Of a stretch of DNA of 64,000 bases, positions 36,305-51,080 are shown one piece after another. Origin of the DNA: Myoxocephalus aenaeus. Taxonomy: Eukaryota; Chordata; Actinopteri; Perciformes; Cottidae. The stretch lies in the NCBI GenBank assembly GCA_038501785.1, contig JBAMJR010000031.1:5438001-5502000 (forward strand). The letters are read 5' to 3'. Within the stretch, counting starts at the first letter, position 1. Each line of letters starts with the position of its first letter. The notes below the pieces were generated by a model. That model did not search any database and was not told where the DNA came from. It saw nothing but the letters and a program-made list of their open reading frames with translations. A program made the translations under genes and the position numbers.

Positions 36305-39300
36305 ACTCTGAATGTACAATTTCTGGCTGTCAGTAGCTGTATTGGATTTGTTGACTAGAGAACAATACTGTAGTTTCCAGCCTGTGTGTACCGGGGCTCA
36401 TTAGTGCAGCAATGAAAGACGAGGCACTGCCCACTATTTCCTCTCTCTGATGGCCATCTCTCCCTCCCTGTCCGTCCTTTTCACACTCATACACACACAC
36501 ATGCTTTTGTTTGTAATACTGACTTTCATGTATACTGTAATGGGATTAAATCCTACAAGTAAATAAGAACCCATGAACACCAAATCCTGATTAGGCTACT
36601 AGATAACAATCTCACTTTCCAACCTCATGTCTAAAAAGACTAAAATGTGCTTATTGGAATTAAGCATGTTACTCTTGTCACATTATCTATTGGTGATATC
36701 CTGTACTCAAATGCTGCTCCAGTAATTCCACTCTCAAAAAAGTTATTTTATGACCAACTGCATGCTATTATCTAAAGTGGCAGTTGGTCATTGGGCGTTT
36801 GTCCTCATTTGTAAGAGTCTCATACTGAAACTTACTGGATTGTTTTGATTTTAAAAACTATCGTACATTTCAATAAAAAAAAAATCCTGGACCAGATCTC
36901 AAGACTGACTATTTTCAAGCATAACATGCCTGAATCACCAATCAAACTGTTGGTGGTGGAGTTGCTTTGTGGGTAATGAAGGCAACAGGTTTTGACATGA
37001 AAAAGAAATGTAAGATGATTTCTCTGTTTTCTGCTGCCTTGATGTTGATCTTTTTTTTTTTTACTGTGCATCATGAATTCTGCTATGTTATAGTCGATTG
37101 ACGCAAGAATAACTGTAATTTGTTGTGCATCTAACCAGAAAGAACAAGAATACACAGGTGCATTGGTTTAGCTAATTTTAGGCGACATCCCATTGGGTTA
37201 CATTCTTTGGTAAGCAAAGAATGGTATACATGATCCTAAACGAGCCGCAGAGACTTTATTTCAATGAGAAGCCCACATTAGCACATGCCACTGATAGTGA
37301 ATAGTTTATAAGCACCTCAAGTTTTCTGACCAGCCATCAATTAGCAATAAATAAATAAGTATCACATATTAAACATTTTAAATTCCTACAGTCTGCTCCT
37401 TTATACCCGGCTTGAGAGGTTACAGTCCTGTGTGCTTTGGCCTAAAGAGTATCAGCAGTCCACTTCTTCTGATACACTCTCTTATCACCAAGCTGGGGAA
37501 TGTGGAGGAGCTCACCAGAGTCAACAGGACTTGAAACACTCGCCAAGCGCTTAGCCCGACACCATAATCCAGGCTAAATATGTGCTGCAGCCCCTCGCCC
37601 ACACTCTCAGATGTATTTCCAGCTTTATTTCAGATCTACAGTACAGTAGCTGCAGCAGGCCTCATTCTCAGGCGATGACTTGTCTGTGTGCCCTCTGGAG
37701 TAGACAGCGCCCTCCCTGACAACAACTTCACAGCTCAGTGGCCTCGACACTGATGACAACAGTTGTCACCAAGCAACAGGATAATAGCAGAGACAAGAAA
37801 TACTTCAATGCCTCACGCTGGCTGAGGATGAAAATATCAAAGTTGAAAAAGTTAAGAAAGTTGCAACTTGTAGCTATTACTTTTTCATTATCTTCAGTAG
37901 CAGCATACTTCTTCAAAAGGCTTCATGATACGTGTTGACACATTATTATTCCTCTTTGAGTAATGCTTTGTAACCTTGGAAGTGCAGTGCTTTATCCTCA
38001 TCGCCACATGCGGCCTGTGGGATGGGGTTGCGACAGACTCAAGCTCGCCCCCAGCCCAGAAGGGACCATTGTCTGCTGCCGCTGGGCCTATTCCCCCCCA
38101 AACTCCTCCTGATCAATGGAGCTGGTCCTCTGCCATTCTGAAGAGTCATTTCTCTGTGGGTATATGGGATGAGCACCTGGGCCCCATGCAGGCTGGAGAG
38201 GAGCGACGTGCTTGTAGGGCAGCGAGAGGGTAATAATGAAGACATGGTCTGTAAAGCGCTCCAGACGTAGAGTGCCCCATTATCAGGATCACAGCTACAG
38301 GGACTGGAGTGCTCCACTGACATTGTTTAGGCCCTGGACCCGGAGGGAGCTGGGAAAATGATTGAAGCCAGGGAATGGCCACTCATTATCGCCAGACTGG
38401 AATCAAGAATTTCCTGTTCCTGGAATTTTTAATGACATTACAGTGCCAATTTGTATACAGAAAAAAATATATCTTGTTGCAAACGTACATAAGCTACCTG
38501 AAGACAGAAATACATATATTAGTCGATAGATGGATTAAAGGTTTGATGGGAAGGAGGGGGGGTAACTTGCACCTTGGTTCCTGACAGAGGTCGGTGGAGA
38601 CCATTTTTGTGCAGCGTGTCATTTCCTGTCTGGTTGGCGTCTCTAGCAGAGGCCCTTGCTCGTTTATTTTTACAGTTTCCCTTTTCTCCTTTTTTTACTA
38701 GCTAGCTTTCCTCTGTAGGGAGGGGCAGGTGGGTTAGGGGTTTCAGTACTGAGCAAAATTGTCCCTGTGTATGGCCCCGCATACTCCACCTCCCTTCTCC
38801 TCAACACACTTGCTCACAATGGGGTCTCTGTAACACTGGCCCCAAACGTACTCCTGCCTTCCCCCCAAAACAGGAAACCGGGATCTGCCGAGCTCTTGTT
38901 TTTCTACTAATTTCCTGCTTTGCTGCCCCTTCCCCAGATTCTTTTTTTTCCTGGTTCCTCCCAGATGGGTTATACCTAATCAACTTTTTATCTGGGTTCA
39001 ACTGGACACCAATTTATTTGGTGCAGCCATAAAGGTAAAGGAGTGAAAACTGACTAATACATTTATAAAATTGCTTTCATTTGGATTACCATTGGACACA
39101 CACACTTATGTGCAAATATCACCACCTGATCATCCACTGCTAATACTATGTTTCAAACAAATAAGGCTGTGCTCATGACTGACAGTAACAAAAACTGTGG
39201 ACCCAACTGCACAGAAATAGCAATATACACTTTTATTTGAAGTGTAAAATGTCCTAAATTGATTATATGTTATATAGTCTGCAGCAAGACGAGCTGGAGA

Positions 39301-42300
39301 TTATTCTGCCAAAGAAAACTCTGGAACCACGGACTGTTATTGACTTCAGTTCTGGCTTTTGGAGCGGCAGAGAGAAGGGGGCGATGCCCGTTTTGGCTGC
39401 TCTGTTGATTTTCTTGAAATCTACCAGCATGCACAGCATTTCAGAAAACAAAGAAAGTTTATGTTTTAATGGGACTGTCAAAGGCAGCAAAATGCAATTT
39501 CCTTTCTGTTGTTCCACTGATCTTGATCATATTTATGAAAAAAATATTAATATTATTTGGTCAAAGTGAGTAATTTGATCTGAAAGACCTAAAAGTTGCA
39601 TAGATCATCTTTACCAATAAGTTATTAGACATAGAATTGAAACAAACAATGTACACATTATAACTGGGAAGGAAACAGGAACAAACGCCTTTCATTCATA
39701 TTATCAATGAAAAGGCAGACTCAAGTCCGTGAGTGAATTTTCTGCCAGTAGGTGGACTACAGCATGTAGGGAGTGGGAAGGGGGAGGAACAGCGAGAGAC
39801 CCTGTGAGCTGGGAGAGGGGAGATGCAAAAATAAAGCAGAAAAGGAACACAAACGGAAGTGGGGGGAAGTAAGTCCAGGGATAGCTCAAGTTCCTCTGGA
39901 GGAAAATGCCATTGAAACCATATCAAGTTTGCCATATGAGAGTGCGAGAGAGAGAGAGTTACTGGCGTATAAAGCGCACAATTTGGTAATGGGCTTATGA
40001 GGGGGCTCACTCGCTGTTTCAATAAACCCCCAGAGCCATGACTGAGCTAGGCTTGCAATACAAACACACCCCGTTCCTTAAGTTTATCTGAAAGACACAT
40101 CTGGAGTCTATCAACTCCAGCAGCACCCCCCTTTCTGTTTCCACTCTCCAGCACGCTTAACCCCTTACTCACCCGCTCCACCCCTTAATGTCATGCACTC
40201 TCATTAGGTGACTGTTGCCTAACTGGGGGCCACTCAATGGCGTGTGCAGGCAAACATACTAACATAAATGTTCATTTTCTGTGAGGGAAAAATGAGACTC
40301 CCATGTGCAACCTCCACAGCTGGCCTTAGCTCTTTTCAGAATGGTGGGCTGCTACAATCTGAACTGTGTCTTTCCCAGACTGGTCTAGACAGGAGGGCTT
40401 CTTGCCATGTCCGCACATTTTGCACTGTTTTTACATGCTATAACGCAGCCCACTTCTGCTTTGTTCCAACTCATCAAGGTAATTTGCTTAGCCTGTGTGG
40501 AAATAACCGTTAATCTCCCACTAAGAAAAACAACCCCAGATTTATATAAGGCAAACTGCAGGAGTGTGCTTTCCTTCTCTCCCTCCCTCCGTCTCCCTCC
40601 CTCTGCAGCCACCATACCATCTTTAGCCATCTTGGCTCCACTTCCCCTGTGTCAGATGGTAAAGTTGTTTAAGTTGGACAACTTCCTAACCCCAGCTGCT
40701 CAGAATGGCAGAGACGATTTCAAGGTCGGTTTCAGAGAGGCTCAGGCAATGACTGAGTGGCTCGTCTCAAAATTTTTACAACAGATACTATCAAGTGAAA
40801 AAGTAATGAATTATTGCCTTAGCATTCGTAACCCTAATGTGATAATAGTGTATATATGTTCTGTCAGACATGCATATAAAACATCTGCAAAGTATCATGC
40901 CCTGTGTGACTTTGGTCACAGGTTTCAGTGCAAACTTCCCTTAATTGTTTTTGCTCTACAAGCATAAATCACAATCAACAGGTTTTTAATAATCTTGCAT
41001 GATATTTCATGTGCATACTCTTCTGTAGCGCAACAAAAGTAAAAGTACAGTCATGTCAGGTAGATTCATACTGAAGGGATCATTTCAGACTCTTTTGTTG
41101 ACAAAGTCTATCATGCTGCCAACACCTTTGAGCCTCTAACCAGTCCTAACCACAAGCCTCACTCCTGCCTTCCAGACCTGTTCACTGCAGGCGACCTGCG
41201 GCTCCCTCATCCATCATCATCTCTGCCCTCTGCTCTTCCCTCTGCTCCCTCTCAACCGGTGGGGTGAGCAGCCCTGGTAATGAGTGCCCCTTGTGCCCCT
41301 GCCTGCCTGTCCTGTGTCCCATGGTGCAGTGGGGCCCAGTTGGACAAAAGCCAGACTGCCTCGACCCTCTCTTTGCTCATTATTCTCATTACTTCGCTTC
41401 AAATCAGTGCAGGACAGGCTGCTGGGATCTGTCCACAACTCAGAAAGGTCCCGTCTCGTTAGAGGGGGAGCCAGCGTCAGCACCCATCAGGAAGGGCGTG
41501 CAAAGAGGTGGAGGTACTCAAACAGGTACACAGGTAAATATTGAAGGCTGGATGGTGTGTACGTATATGTATGTGACTTGTTTTACATATAGCAAGCACC
41601 GCCACAGAAGGCAGGTATGATTCAACTGGTGTGTCATCTCAAAAGCTGGAAAAAATGAGGTATTCCAAGATCCAAATGTAGCTGTTGGATTGCAAGCCTA
41701 TTTAAAAAGAGCTACAAAAACACAGTAGTCCAGTAAGAGGGCAAAAACAAACAAGGCTAAATTGCTCCTTTGCACTTGGGTGGTTTGGCTCTCAATAGTG
41801 GCTTATAGGAGGTTTGTCCCAATGAAAGGGCTAACTGTGTAGATTGCTGCACTGTCTGGCCCAGGCCTGGAGGAGGGTGGCCTGCTCAGGGGCTGTATTC
41901 TCCAACTAACAACGGCAGATCAGACTGCATTCAACTCTGAATAGATGTCTGGTGTGAGCGTGTGGGTTTAAGTGTGCGTCTGCTGGGAGAGTTACCAGAC
42001 CCATTTGAAACGACTGGACAAGAAGCGAGGGTGCCCATACTAGGAAACACACTCCGTGTTTCAGTACACACTTGGAGTCACAACAGAGATGGGCCACGAG
42101 TGAGAGTTTTCATGTGCAGTCAGGGAGCAGACGGTGTTCATTCTTGTCACATAGGGGAAGAGATGCAGTGTAATTCCCTGATGTGTGTTTACTCAGCCCT
42201 AGTGGGCTGGCCTTTGATTACAGCACTGACCGCATAATATGAGTAACTGTTCACAAGTGCTCCAAATGACAAGCACATGTAGACGATAGACTGGAAACAA

Positions 42301-42673
42301 TGAGAGGACCTGAAGAGCGATGGCGGGCTGAAGAGACCAAACAAAATTGAGATCTCACAGTATGAACAAAAACGTACATCTAGACCTTAAACTGACTTCT
42401 GTGTTCATCCCTTTAAGCCCTTCCACTGAAACGGTGAATTTCAATGTGGCGTTTTTCACATAGGACAGCAATTTTAGCCATGAGCTCAGATGTAATTATA
42501 AGCTGTGCAGTGTTCAATTAAAGGTTGAAGACGTCAGAGTGAGTGAGCAGACCTCCACCGCTGTGTGTCAGAGAGCCAGCAGAGGTTGAGGCAGAGGAGT
42601 GAAATGAGGCCTGCATGATTTACGTGTTGTACTCTCCTCACACCAGACGCTTAACATCTCCCTCTGTGGAGCA

Positions 42674-42738
<65 letters not shown>

Positions 42739-45700
42739 TTTGTCTGCCTGTTCTGTGTCTTTCTCGCAGGTCTTTTAGCTATAAGCCTGCAGGAAAGCTC
42801 CACCCTGTTGCCCCCTGCTAGTTTTATCACTGCTTCAGCTACCAGCGCCAGTTAGTGGGGTAAGCTCAGGTTACCCGAGCCACCTACCCTACGGCACTAC
42901 AGGGAAACCTGTCCGCACTTACAAAAACAATCAACATCATCTCATTTTACATCAAACATTTCAAGCTACATATCTTCCTTGACTTTACTTTTACTATCAA
43001 TTATTCTTCCCCACCAGGGTCTCGGTGTAGTGTCTTCCTGTCAACTAATTTATCAACGTCTTTGGTGCAAAACAGTTGAGGTGAGAGCCGATAATTTGGC
43101 CTTGGAACTATTCACCCATGCGTTCGGTTGCCAGACATACAAACGTAAATTTCAGAAAATTTGGCTTTTGTTCTCGACTGGCATGTCTGGCGTGAGCTCC
43201 AGCAGGTAGATACTAACAAGCTAACAACTGCAGCAAATTACCATCTTTTTCTTTCTTTCAACATTTTTGAGAAGCTTGTTAGCTTCATGGGTGGCAGCTC
43301 TGAGTGGCATGTGGAACTAATATCCCTTCAACATACCCACCCCCTCTCTAACAAAATAAGTATGTCTGCCAGACTACAGTATCCAGACTGAAGTGGCTCC
43401 ACGTGTGTTGTTAGCTACCAGGACGCTATAAAGCTTTACTGGGATGCTCTGTAAAACAACTCATACTATATGTAATTCACACGTCCCAGGAGTATCCCAG
43501 GAGCCTGTAGATGGTAAATGAAGTTGGGAGATCACTAAATGAGTACAATTTATCTTGATTGTAATTTATCTTCAATCTTTATCTCTATCTAACCAAATAA
43601 ATCCATCCAATATTTGTCGAGATACTTCACTGAAAACCCAAAATATCAACGTCATGGTGGCTCAGCAAAGTCATTAGGATTCATCATCTATGGATGAACG
43701 GTTGAGCAAAATTTCATGGCAATCCATCTCATATTTGTTGAGATATTTCAGTCTGGATCAAAGTATTCGACTGACAGACCCATTGTGTGGCTAAAAAGGA
43801 GTGCGATGGTAAAGAGGTGCTCTGTACTCTCATAGGAGGTGGTCTCATCGTGGTTATTTTTCTGTTTGTCACCAGAACTGCCATTCATTAATTTCCCCCA
43901 GAAATGATCCTGTATGTCACCTGTCTCACACCCCATACGAGATTACGATGCTACTAAGGAGGGCTAGACTGTTTGCGAAGCTGCCAACACGCACCTCCTC
44001 CCAAAGATATCTCTTATCTTGACCTGAGGAGTGGGGTTTACCTGATAATGAAGGCCTGAAGTGTAATTATATGAGCTTTTCAACATAACTCTATGATAGC
44101 CAGTCTGAGTGTATCATCCTCCCTGCTGGACAGAAGCCCATGATTGGATAAAAGTGCATGGAGCTGCTCAGATCTCACTGATACACTGTCTGTATTTCTC
44201 TACAAAGGCGCTGAGGCTCGCTTAAATAACAACTCACACATGAATGGATAACATGTATTTCATATGCACAATAAACATGACATTGAAGAATCTGCAGAAG
44301 TTAAATATTCCTAAAAGATGATAAACAGTAGGCTACTCACAGTTTCTCCAAAGCGTAAAGTCCAAAGAAGGATCCATTTCTCAGAACTCGGATTTTGTTG
44401 TGGCTCAGTATCCTGTAAAAAAGAAACAATATTGTTTGAAATATTCCCACTGAGAATAAACGGAAGCATATTCTCTGGTGCTGAGTTAGTATCTTGGACA
44501 TTGGCTTGATGGAGAGTTCAGGTATAACCAGTGAATGGGTCACAAGAGGAGGATAAGAGCCAAGTGAAATGTCCATTTGGTGCTGCAGACACACACCATT
44601 ATCCTGACCAGAGACATTATCTTAAGATGTTTCCAATTAATGTTAAATACCGTATGGAACATCAAGATTAGGAGGGAAGCTGCAATCTTGATAATCATTT
44701 CGCATACATTTTTGCATCAAAAGGATGTCTTTCCACATCAAACAAATGGCGGCACAGGCCATGTTAATTATCCCTTTCCCTACTGGCGAATCACTTGGTT
44801 TATTGGGCTCTTATCAGACCTAAAGGCAGAGGACCACGGGACACACTGGAAGTAAGGTTGAGATTACTTGGTCTGGCTGGCGATCATGGGAAACAGATAA
44901 TTACAGTAATCACTTTGCTCTGAGGGACTTGCCATTGTCAAAGTCGGTTAGGATAAACCTTTGTATGGACTTTTTAAAAGAATAATTTGACTTTTTGGGA
45001 AATACGTTCATTCACTTTCTTGCCGAGAGTTAGATGAGAACCAACCATATGATACCAACCATATGTCTGTAGGCTAAATAGGAAGCTCCAGCCAACAGGT
45101 GGGTAACAACTCCCTTGGCTTTGTCCATAAGTAAAACAAAATAATCTAATATTTTAAAGAGTAACGTAAGACCCCCTGAAATTGTCTTTGTCTTTGAGTC
45201 CTTGTGCACGGCTGTCATATTCCAACCCAGCCTCCTACAAAGTGTTGTATACTGTATCCTGATTTACGCTGCCAAATACTCTTTGAAGAAATCATAACTG
45301 CCGCCTGGAATACGTCCACTGGCAATGTTTGTGTTTCTTTATTCAGGGGGTGTGACGTTCTTATAGTGCAACGGAAGATGAAGGGAGGAGGTCGGGAGGA
45401 TAGTTGGGCACAGCACATGATGTTGGCACCAGAGACTGGGGTTTGCATTGTGCATCCCATGTGTTGTTCAATTTAGGCCACTAAAGTCCCGTTGATGTTG
45501 CAGATTTTGTCTGTATGAATATGATTTTCGGGAGGCAGGGTTCAATGTTTACACAACCGTCCCTATGGATCCACAGACCTGCCGCAGTCCCAGGAGCTCA
45601 GGTTGCAGCAGGAGCCCTGCCCTGGCGACAGCCCGCCATCATTAACACACCCTTCGGTTTCACATCATCTCCGCCTCTACCACATGGTGCTTATTGGGCT

Positions 45701-48561
45701 GTTTGCAACATTAAGTGTGTTATTAATCGAGAGAGTGGAGCTGTGTGAACGCCTTTAAAAGTGGGAGCGGACTGTGAACAGTCAGTGAGATTTACAGATT
45801 CAGCAGCAGCAGTCAGCACCCCCCTCCCCCCGCTTCCTGCCACATCAATAAAAACACCGCCTTCAGCTCTGCACCTTCCAACTCACTTAATGACCAGATT
45901 TAATCATCCGGTCTTGCTATACAGGGACAAACTGGCCTGACTTACTTCTTCACTTCACTAACTTTATTGACAGGCACAACTACCAGGACAATTTGAAGAC
46001 CGAAAAGGAGCAAACAAATGGAAAGCCAACATGGAAAGAAAACCTTGTACTCCTGGACACCTCAGTCAATATTTTCTGACAATTATCTTCTAAAATTAGA
46101 AACCAGAGAAATGTATTTATAAACGGGGAGGCAATCAAGAGACGAGAACTGCTCCACTGATAATGACTATAATACTGAAACCAAGGCCACTCTTACTGTT
46201 TTACTTAGCAATTATACCAAAATCATCTATATTTTAGGATTTGTGATGAAAATGTACAGCATCAATGAAATTACTATCACAAATCCCACATTCATTTCCC
46301 AACTTGAAGCCTCAGAACTTGACAGCCTTATTTCTAGCTTCAGAAGCAAAATGAAAAACATGTAATGTTCACAAATCCACACTGAATTGTTGAATTGTTA
46401 TTAAATCAAGTCCTTTTTTAAAGTGTTTTTTAAGCGAGAGCCGAGTTAGTCGTCTTGTGGCGTAGCCTGTATTTGAACCTTCTGGACCTCTCACTTGACT
46501 TTGGGCACAGTATCGCTCGTATAAACTGGATGCAGCCCTGAGATGAAAGCTATGTAAGATCCGGAAGTGCCTCAATAATTCAATACAGATAGGAGAGGAG
46601 AAAGTCACATCTGGCAAACAAGCAAGGCATTTAATTCAACACAGACAGTTTCGATAGATTTTTTGTGACTAAGCTTATTAAGCAGAAAAAAACAGGGAAC
46701 AGTGTGCACATGTGTGCATATGTCTTTAGAGTGCTGATATCAATGCATTGTATTTGAGAACAAACCACACCTAAGTTTGAAGTGATTTGAAATGTTTCCT
46801 TCTTATAACTTATACTTATGTGTTTATTTGTATATTGTGTCTAAGCACATTTGGAGAAAAAAAAATGTAATGTGGCATCCTATCATAAAAACCCACATTT
46901 GTCTCAAGTTACGACATTTCAACACACCATATTCCAATTTGCTTGCTACTCTGTACACCAGGACTTGAAAGCTGACTTTCACAAATAAACAAAGACCACA
47001 AAATGCGCTAACTGAAAGCCTCCCACAGACAACAAAAGGCACAGATTTCCAGGAATGCAGGGGAGTTACAGAGGCTGGGCACTACTGTGTAATCTCCGAA
47101 GCCCGATGTTTGGAGCACAGTTGTAGTGAAGGACATTGTTCTTTCATAAACAATACAGAAAGTACAACTGTGAGAAATAGAGAGAGAGGCAGAACTCTGT
47201 AAACAGACAGAAATAGTCACCGTTCCCATCAGGCTAAACAGGAAACCCAACCAATTAGCTGTTTATTCAGAACCCGGTTTCAGAGGTCAGGGGTTGCAGT
47301 GAGAGCACTTCCTGGGCAGCCACCAGACAGATGAAGCAGTGTCTGGAGGCAGGTGATAGCTGATGCATATACGAGTGCATCGCTTCATCACCGGAGTATA
47401 CAATGGTTAACAGAGCTTCACAAGCAAGGAAGATGAGTAGCTTCTTAATCATAGAGGTTCACTACTTGGAGGCCTAGCGTCTGCTCTGTATTGCTACTGA
47501 GGCCTTACTGTAACCAGTGGCTTCTGTCCCTTTTGCATAAGTGACAGATCAAATGGCAGATTGAATTAATCTGCTTTCAAGAGCAATAACTGGATGGTAC
47601 ATGGCACGACAGTGTGATAACTCACTCCAGATTGAGGATGGCATCTCTCATTCACTTAACCCTTTCATACCGCAAAGGCCTCTGAGAAATCAGATGGGCT
47701 AATTGAATCCATCTAATCTATGAAGAAAAAAAACAACAGGCAGGGCCACATGTCAGGCTCCAGGATCCCATTCACCCATTTCATCTAATTAATTTACATG
47801 AAGTTCAAAAAGCAAGGAGGTCATATGAAAAGAGGCAGGTCAAACAGATAGCACAGACCGCAGCCCTTCCCTGTTAACCAGGGAAAACCACAGAAGACAT
47901 GGAAAGCAAATGTATACCACCACATCAATTCACGTGCTGCTGTGTTTTATATTGATTTGAAAAATGAATACATACAGAAGACTCACATTTAAGAATGCAA
48001 TTGTGTTTTACTTCAAAAGTTCAAACTACGAAATATCTATATCTATATGTGACGTAGTATATCCAAAGTGCCCTTATACATTGATGGGAAATCCTCTGCA
48101 TCCCCTGAACCCAGATGTTGACAGAGATCTATCCAAACCAATATGGTGTTTTCAAAGCAAACTTCATGTGTGCAAACACATGCATATGAGAATTGCAATA
48201 TTTTTTGTGTCCATTTCCGTAAATTATTTATTTAATAAAAACTATGACTGCAGTGAATATGCTTGATGTGTCAGTACCAAGTGCTTTAGCTCAGTATTAG
48301 CTTCTGGTGCATGACAGAGTGTGAAAAAGTAAAAAGCATACAAAAGAGTAGTTAACCACAGCAGCTTCTGCCTGTACCGTGCCACTCACTTTGTTGGTTC
48401 GCTCAATTTGCTTCCTAAAACCCACAAAGCCTTTGAGGGCCACACAGGGGCATGACAGCATGTCGCAAATCGTATTTGCTCACTGATTTACTTCCGCTCT
48501 TCCCACTGACAGCGAAGCAGTGTCGCTGTAGCATACTGCTTCAGGTCTGGGGGAAGGTCGG

Positions 48562-48640
<79 letters not shown>

Positions 48641-50993
48641 TACACATCTGTACCTGTGTGTGTTATGAACTCTAGCTGTCTGTGAAAGGCAGCAGGCTTC
48701 CTACAGCTGCTTTTGGTGTTGGGTCATTGTCAACCAATCATTTCACTGAGGAATCATCTCTGTTGTGGAGCTGGGAAGGCTTGCTGTGCGGTGTACGACA
48801 CCAACACCGACAGCAGCTAAACAGTCCTTCCAGCTTTCCAGATTGCAACCTGGTGCAGAGGGACAGCGAGGACAAGCCGCTCCGTCCTCACCACAGCTAG
48901 AATGCTGCAGACCCAAACTCAACAGGACGTACCGTTTGCAGTCGGCTATTACCAAATATCTGTGCACCTTTCATCCCGTCCGCCTACTAGACAACACTTA
49001 AATCTTGTTTTTTTTTTCACAAGTGGGAAGCATACAGGAAATGCTCCATCCTGGTTTGGCATTTAGTTCAGGACATGAATGTGATACATTTGAGTGAAAA
49101 GCGCTGATTTCAATTGGCCTCTGTTGCCCTCTAAATATTCAGGCATGCTGGACTCAGACAGTGAGCTCTATGTAGCTGCAGGCCTCTGCAGCAAACCACA
49201 AACAGAATAAGAGTCTTAAGGATGGATTTATATTTAATAAGAATACATCTGCAGGTTAAACTGCCTGCGCTCATTACTTATGTATTATTCTTTTTTATTT
49301 TGAATAAACAGCATTTCTGCTGCATCACCAGCAAAACCACTGGAGCTTCTGCAGTGTGACTGGATGTTGGTCATTGATGAAACAGTGTGCAGAGTGCTGA
49401 TGAGATGCTTCACCTCACGTCCCAGCCCTGAGCACGGATCAAGCCCTTCAAGGCCAGAGACAGATGGACGCAGGTTCAGCGTAATAAAGAGTCAAAACAA
49501 CCCGATTGGCCACTGTGTAAACATCATTTAACTTTGGATAGGACTCTTATCCTCGAGGACCACACGCAAGTGAAAGACAAGAACCCTTGAAAGAGATTGG
49601 TAATGTGCCATAAATCCAGTCCCAAATCGTAGACCAATGGGAGCCAGATAATGAGAGTGCTTTTCAATGAAAGTCTCAAAGCGTTCTTATTGAATTAAGT
49701 CTGGTTTAATTAGCATGCTGACTTGATAATGCACAAGCTGGTTGTGTACAGCAGTGCTCAAGTTCATATAAATAAAAAAGAAAATAATGTAGCCTTGAGG
49801 GAATTTTCCTGAGAGGTAATTAAATTCTGCTGAAAGCGATACGATTATGTACTTTTACACTAACAGCACAGCATTGTGTGTGAGCACTTTCATTTGTGTA
49901 TGTTACAGCCGAGAACACTTTCAGACAAAACCATCAGTGTTTTACTGCATTTTCCCTCTTCGCTTTCCATTTGAGCAGCTTTCTTCTCGCCAGAGTTGCA
50001 TTTCGAGTATCCTGGCTGTTCACAGAGGAGAACTAAGTGGACATGGCAGCGCTTCTCTTTAGATACACATCACACACATTGCACTCGGAGTAATGAGGAC
50101 AGACGGAGTGGATCAACAAAATATTGTGGTTGAACCAAATCAATGGATTAAAAACAAGTATTACTTAATTTGGCTGTTACCAGGTTTTCCGAAGGCTGCT
50201 AACTCCATCCAAATGCCAGGTCTAATAGATCAAAAGCCATTTTGACATTGCACTGCAGTTTAGGCTCACAGACACAGAGCTGGCCTCAATCAAAGAGCTC
50301 CATTTCAGAATGAGTCACAAGGTGAGGGTACAAATGATGGATTACGGATATAATAATCATACCTGTGTTATGAATCTGGTCTCTTTAAATGTTGTTTAAG
50401 TTGAAGGAATAGTTAGACATTTTGGTAAAATATATTTACTTTCAGTCAAGAGTTAGTTGAGAAGAACAATAAAATACAATGATGAGTTGAGCCAAGAAAC
50501 AGTCTTGCACATAACTTCCCATTAAACCACAAATAGTTTTTACACTTAGGTTTTTGTTCAGATTAAACAAGTGAGTTACGACGTGTTAACTAGAGAGCTT
50601 TACAGGTGCTGGTGGGATGATTTAGTTACCCTTTTGGAGAGCTCCGGCTTAGCGGTTTCCCCATTTTCATAATTATGCTAATCTATCAACAATAATGGGG
50701 TCTGGGGTCAAAAATGTGATATGTGATATACAAATAGTTGACCCAAGTCTAGTGGTAAACCAGCTTCAAAATTAACAAATTAGTGCAGTCTGCAAAACAA
50801 TATTAAGTGTATTCACATTGAGTTAAGATATACATGTAATTGTATGGAACGTCTTTATAAGTTTCAATGAGAGACAGTCGTCTAACACACAACCACTTGC
50901 TGAGTCGAGGTTCCCGTGGCGACAGACTCACTGCAGTAATTAGTGTGGACCTTCATTAGCGGCTGAGAATTCTGGGTCATGACATGTCACAGG

Positions 50994-51080
<87 letters not shown>

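Larger units (their letters stand above)
34886..44340 (-). other. adgra2 intron 2 (9.5 kb)
   Basis: No nested gene is seen. It contains a short (ACAG) run near 35140, a TG tract at 36239, a GT tract at 42677 and a fish repeat near 43590-43775. The 186-codon plus-strand ORF at 40407-40967 has no recognisable domain and spans low-complexity pyrimidine-rich DNA. Confidence 0.65.

Noticed and set aside
40407..40967. 186-codon plus-strand ORF in adgra2 intron 2
   Set aside because: No domain, splice or family signature. It spans pyrimidine-rich low-complexity DNA, and codon use looks random.
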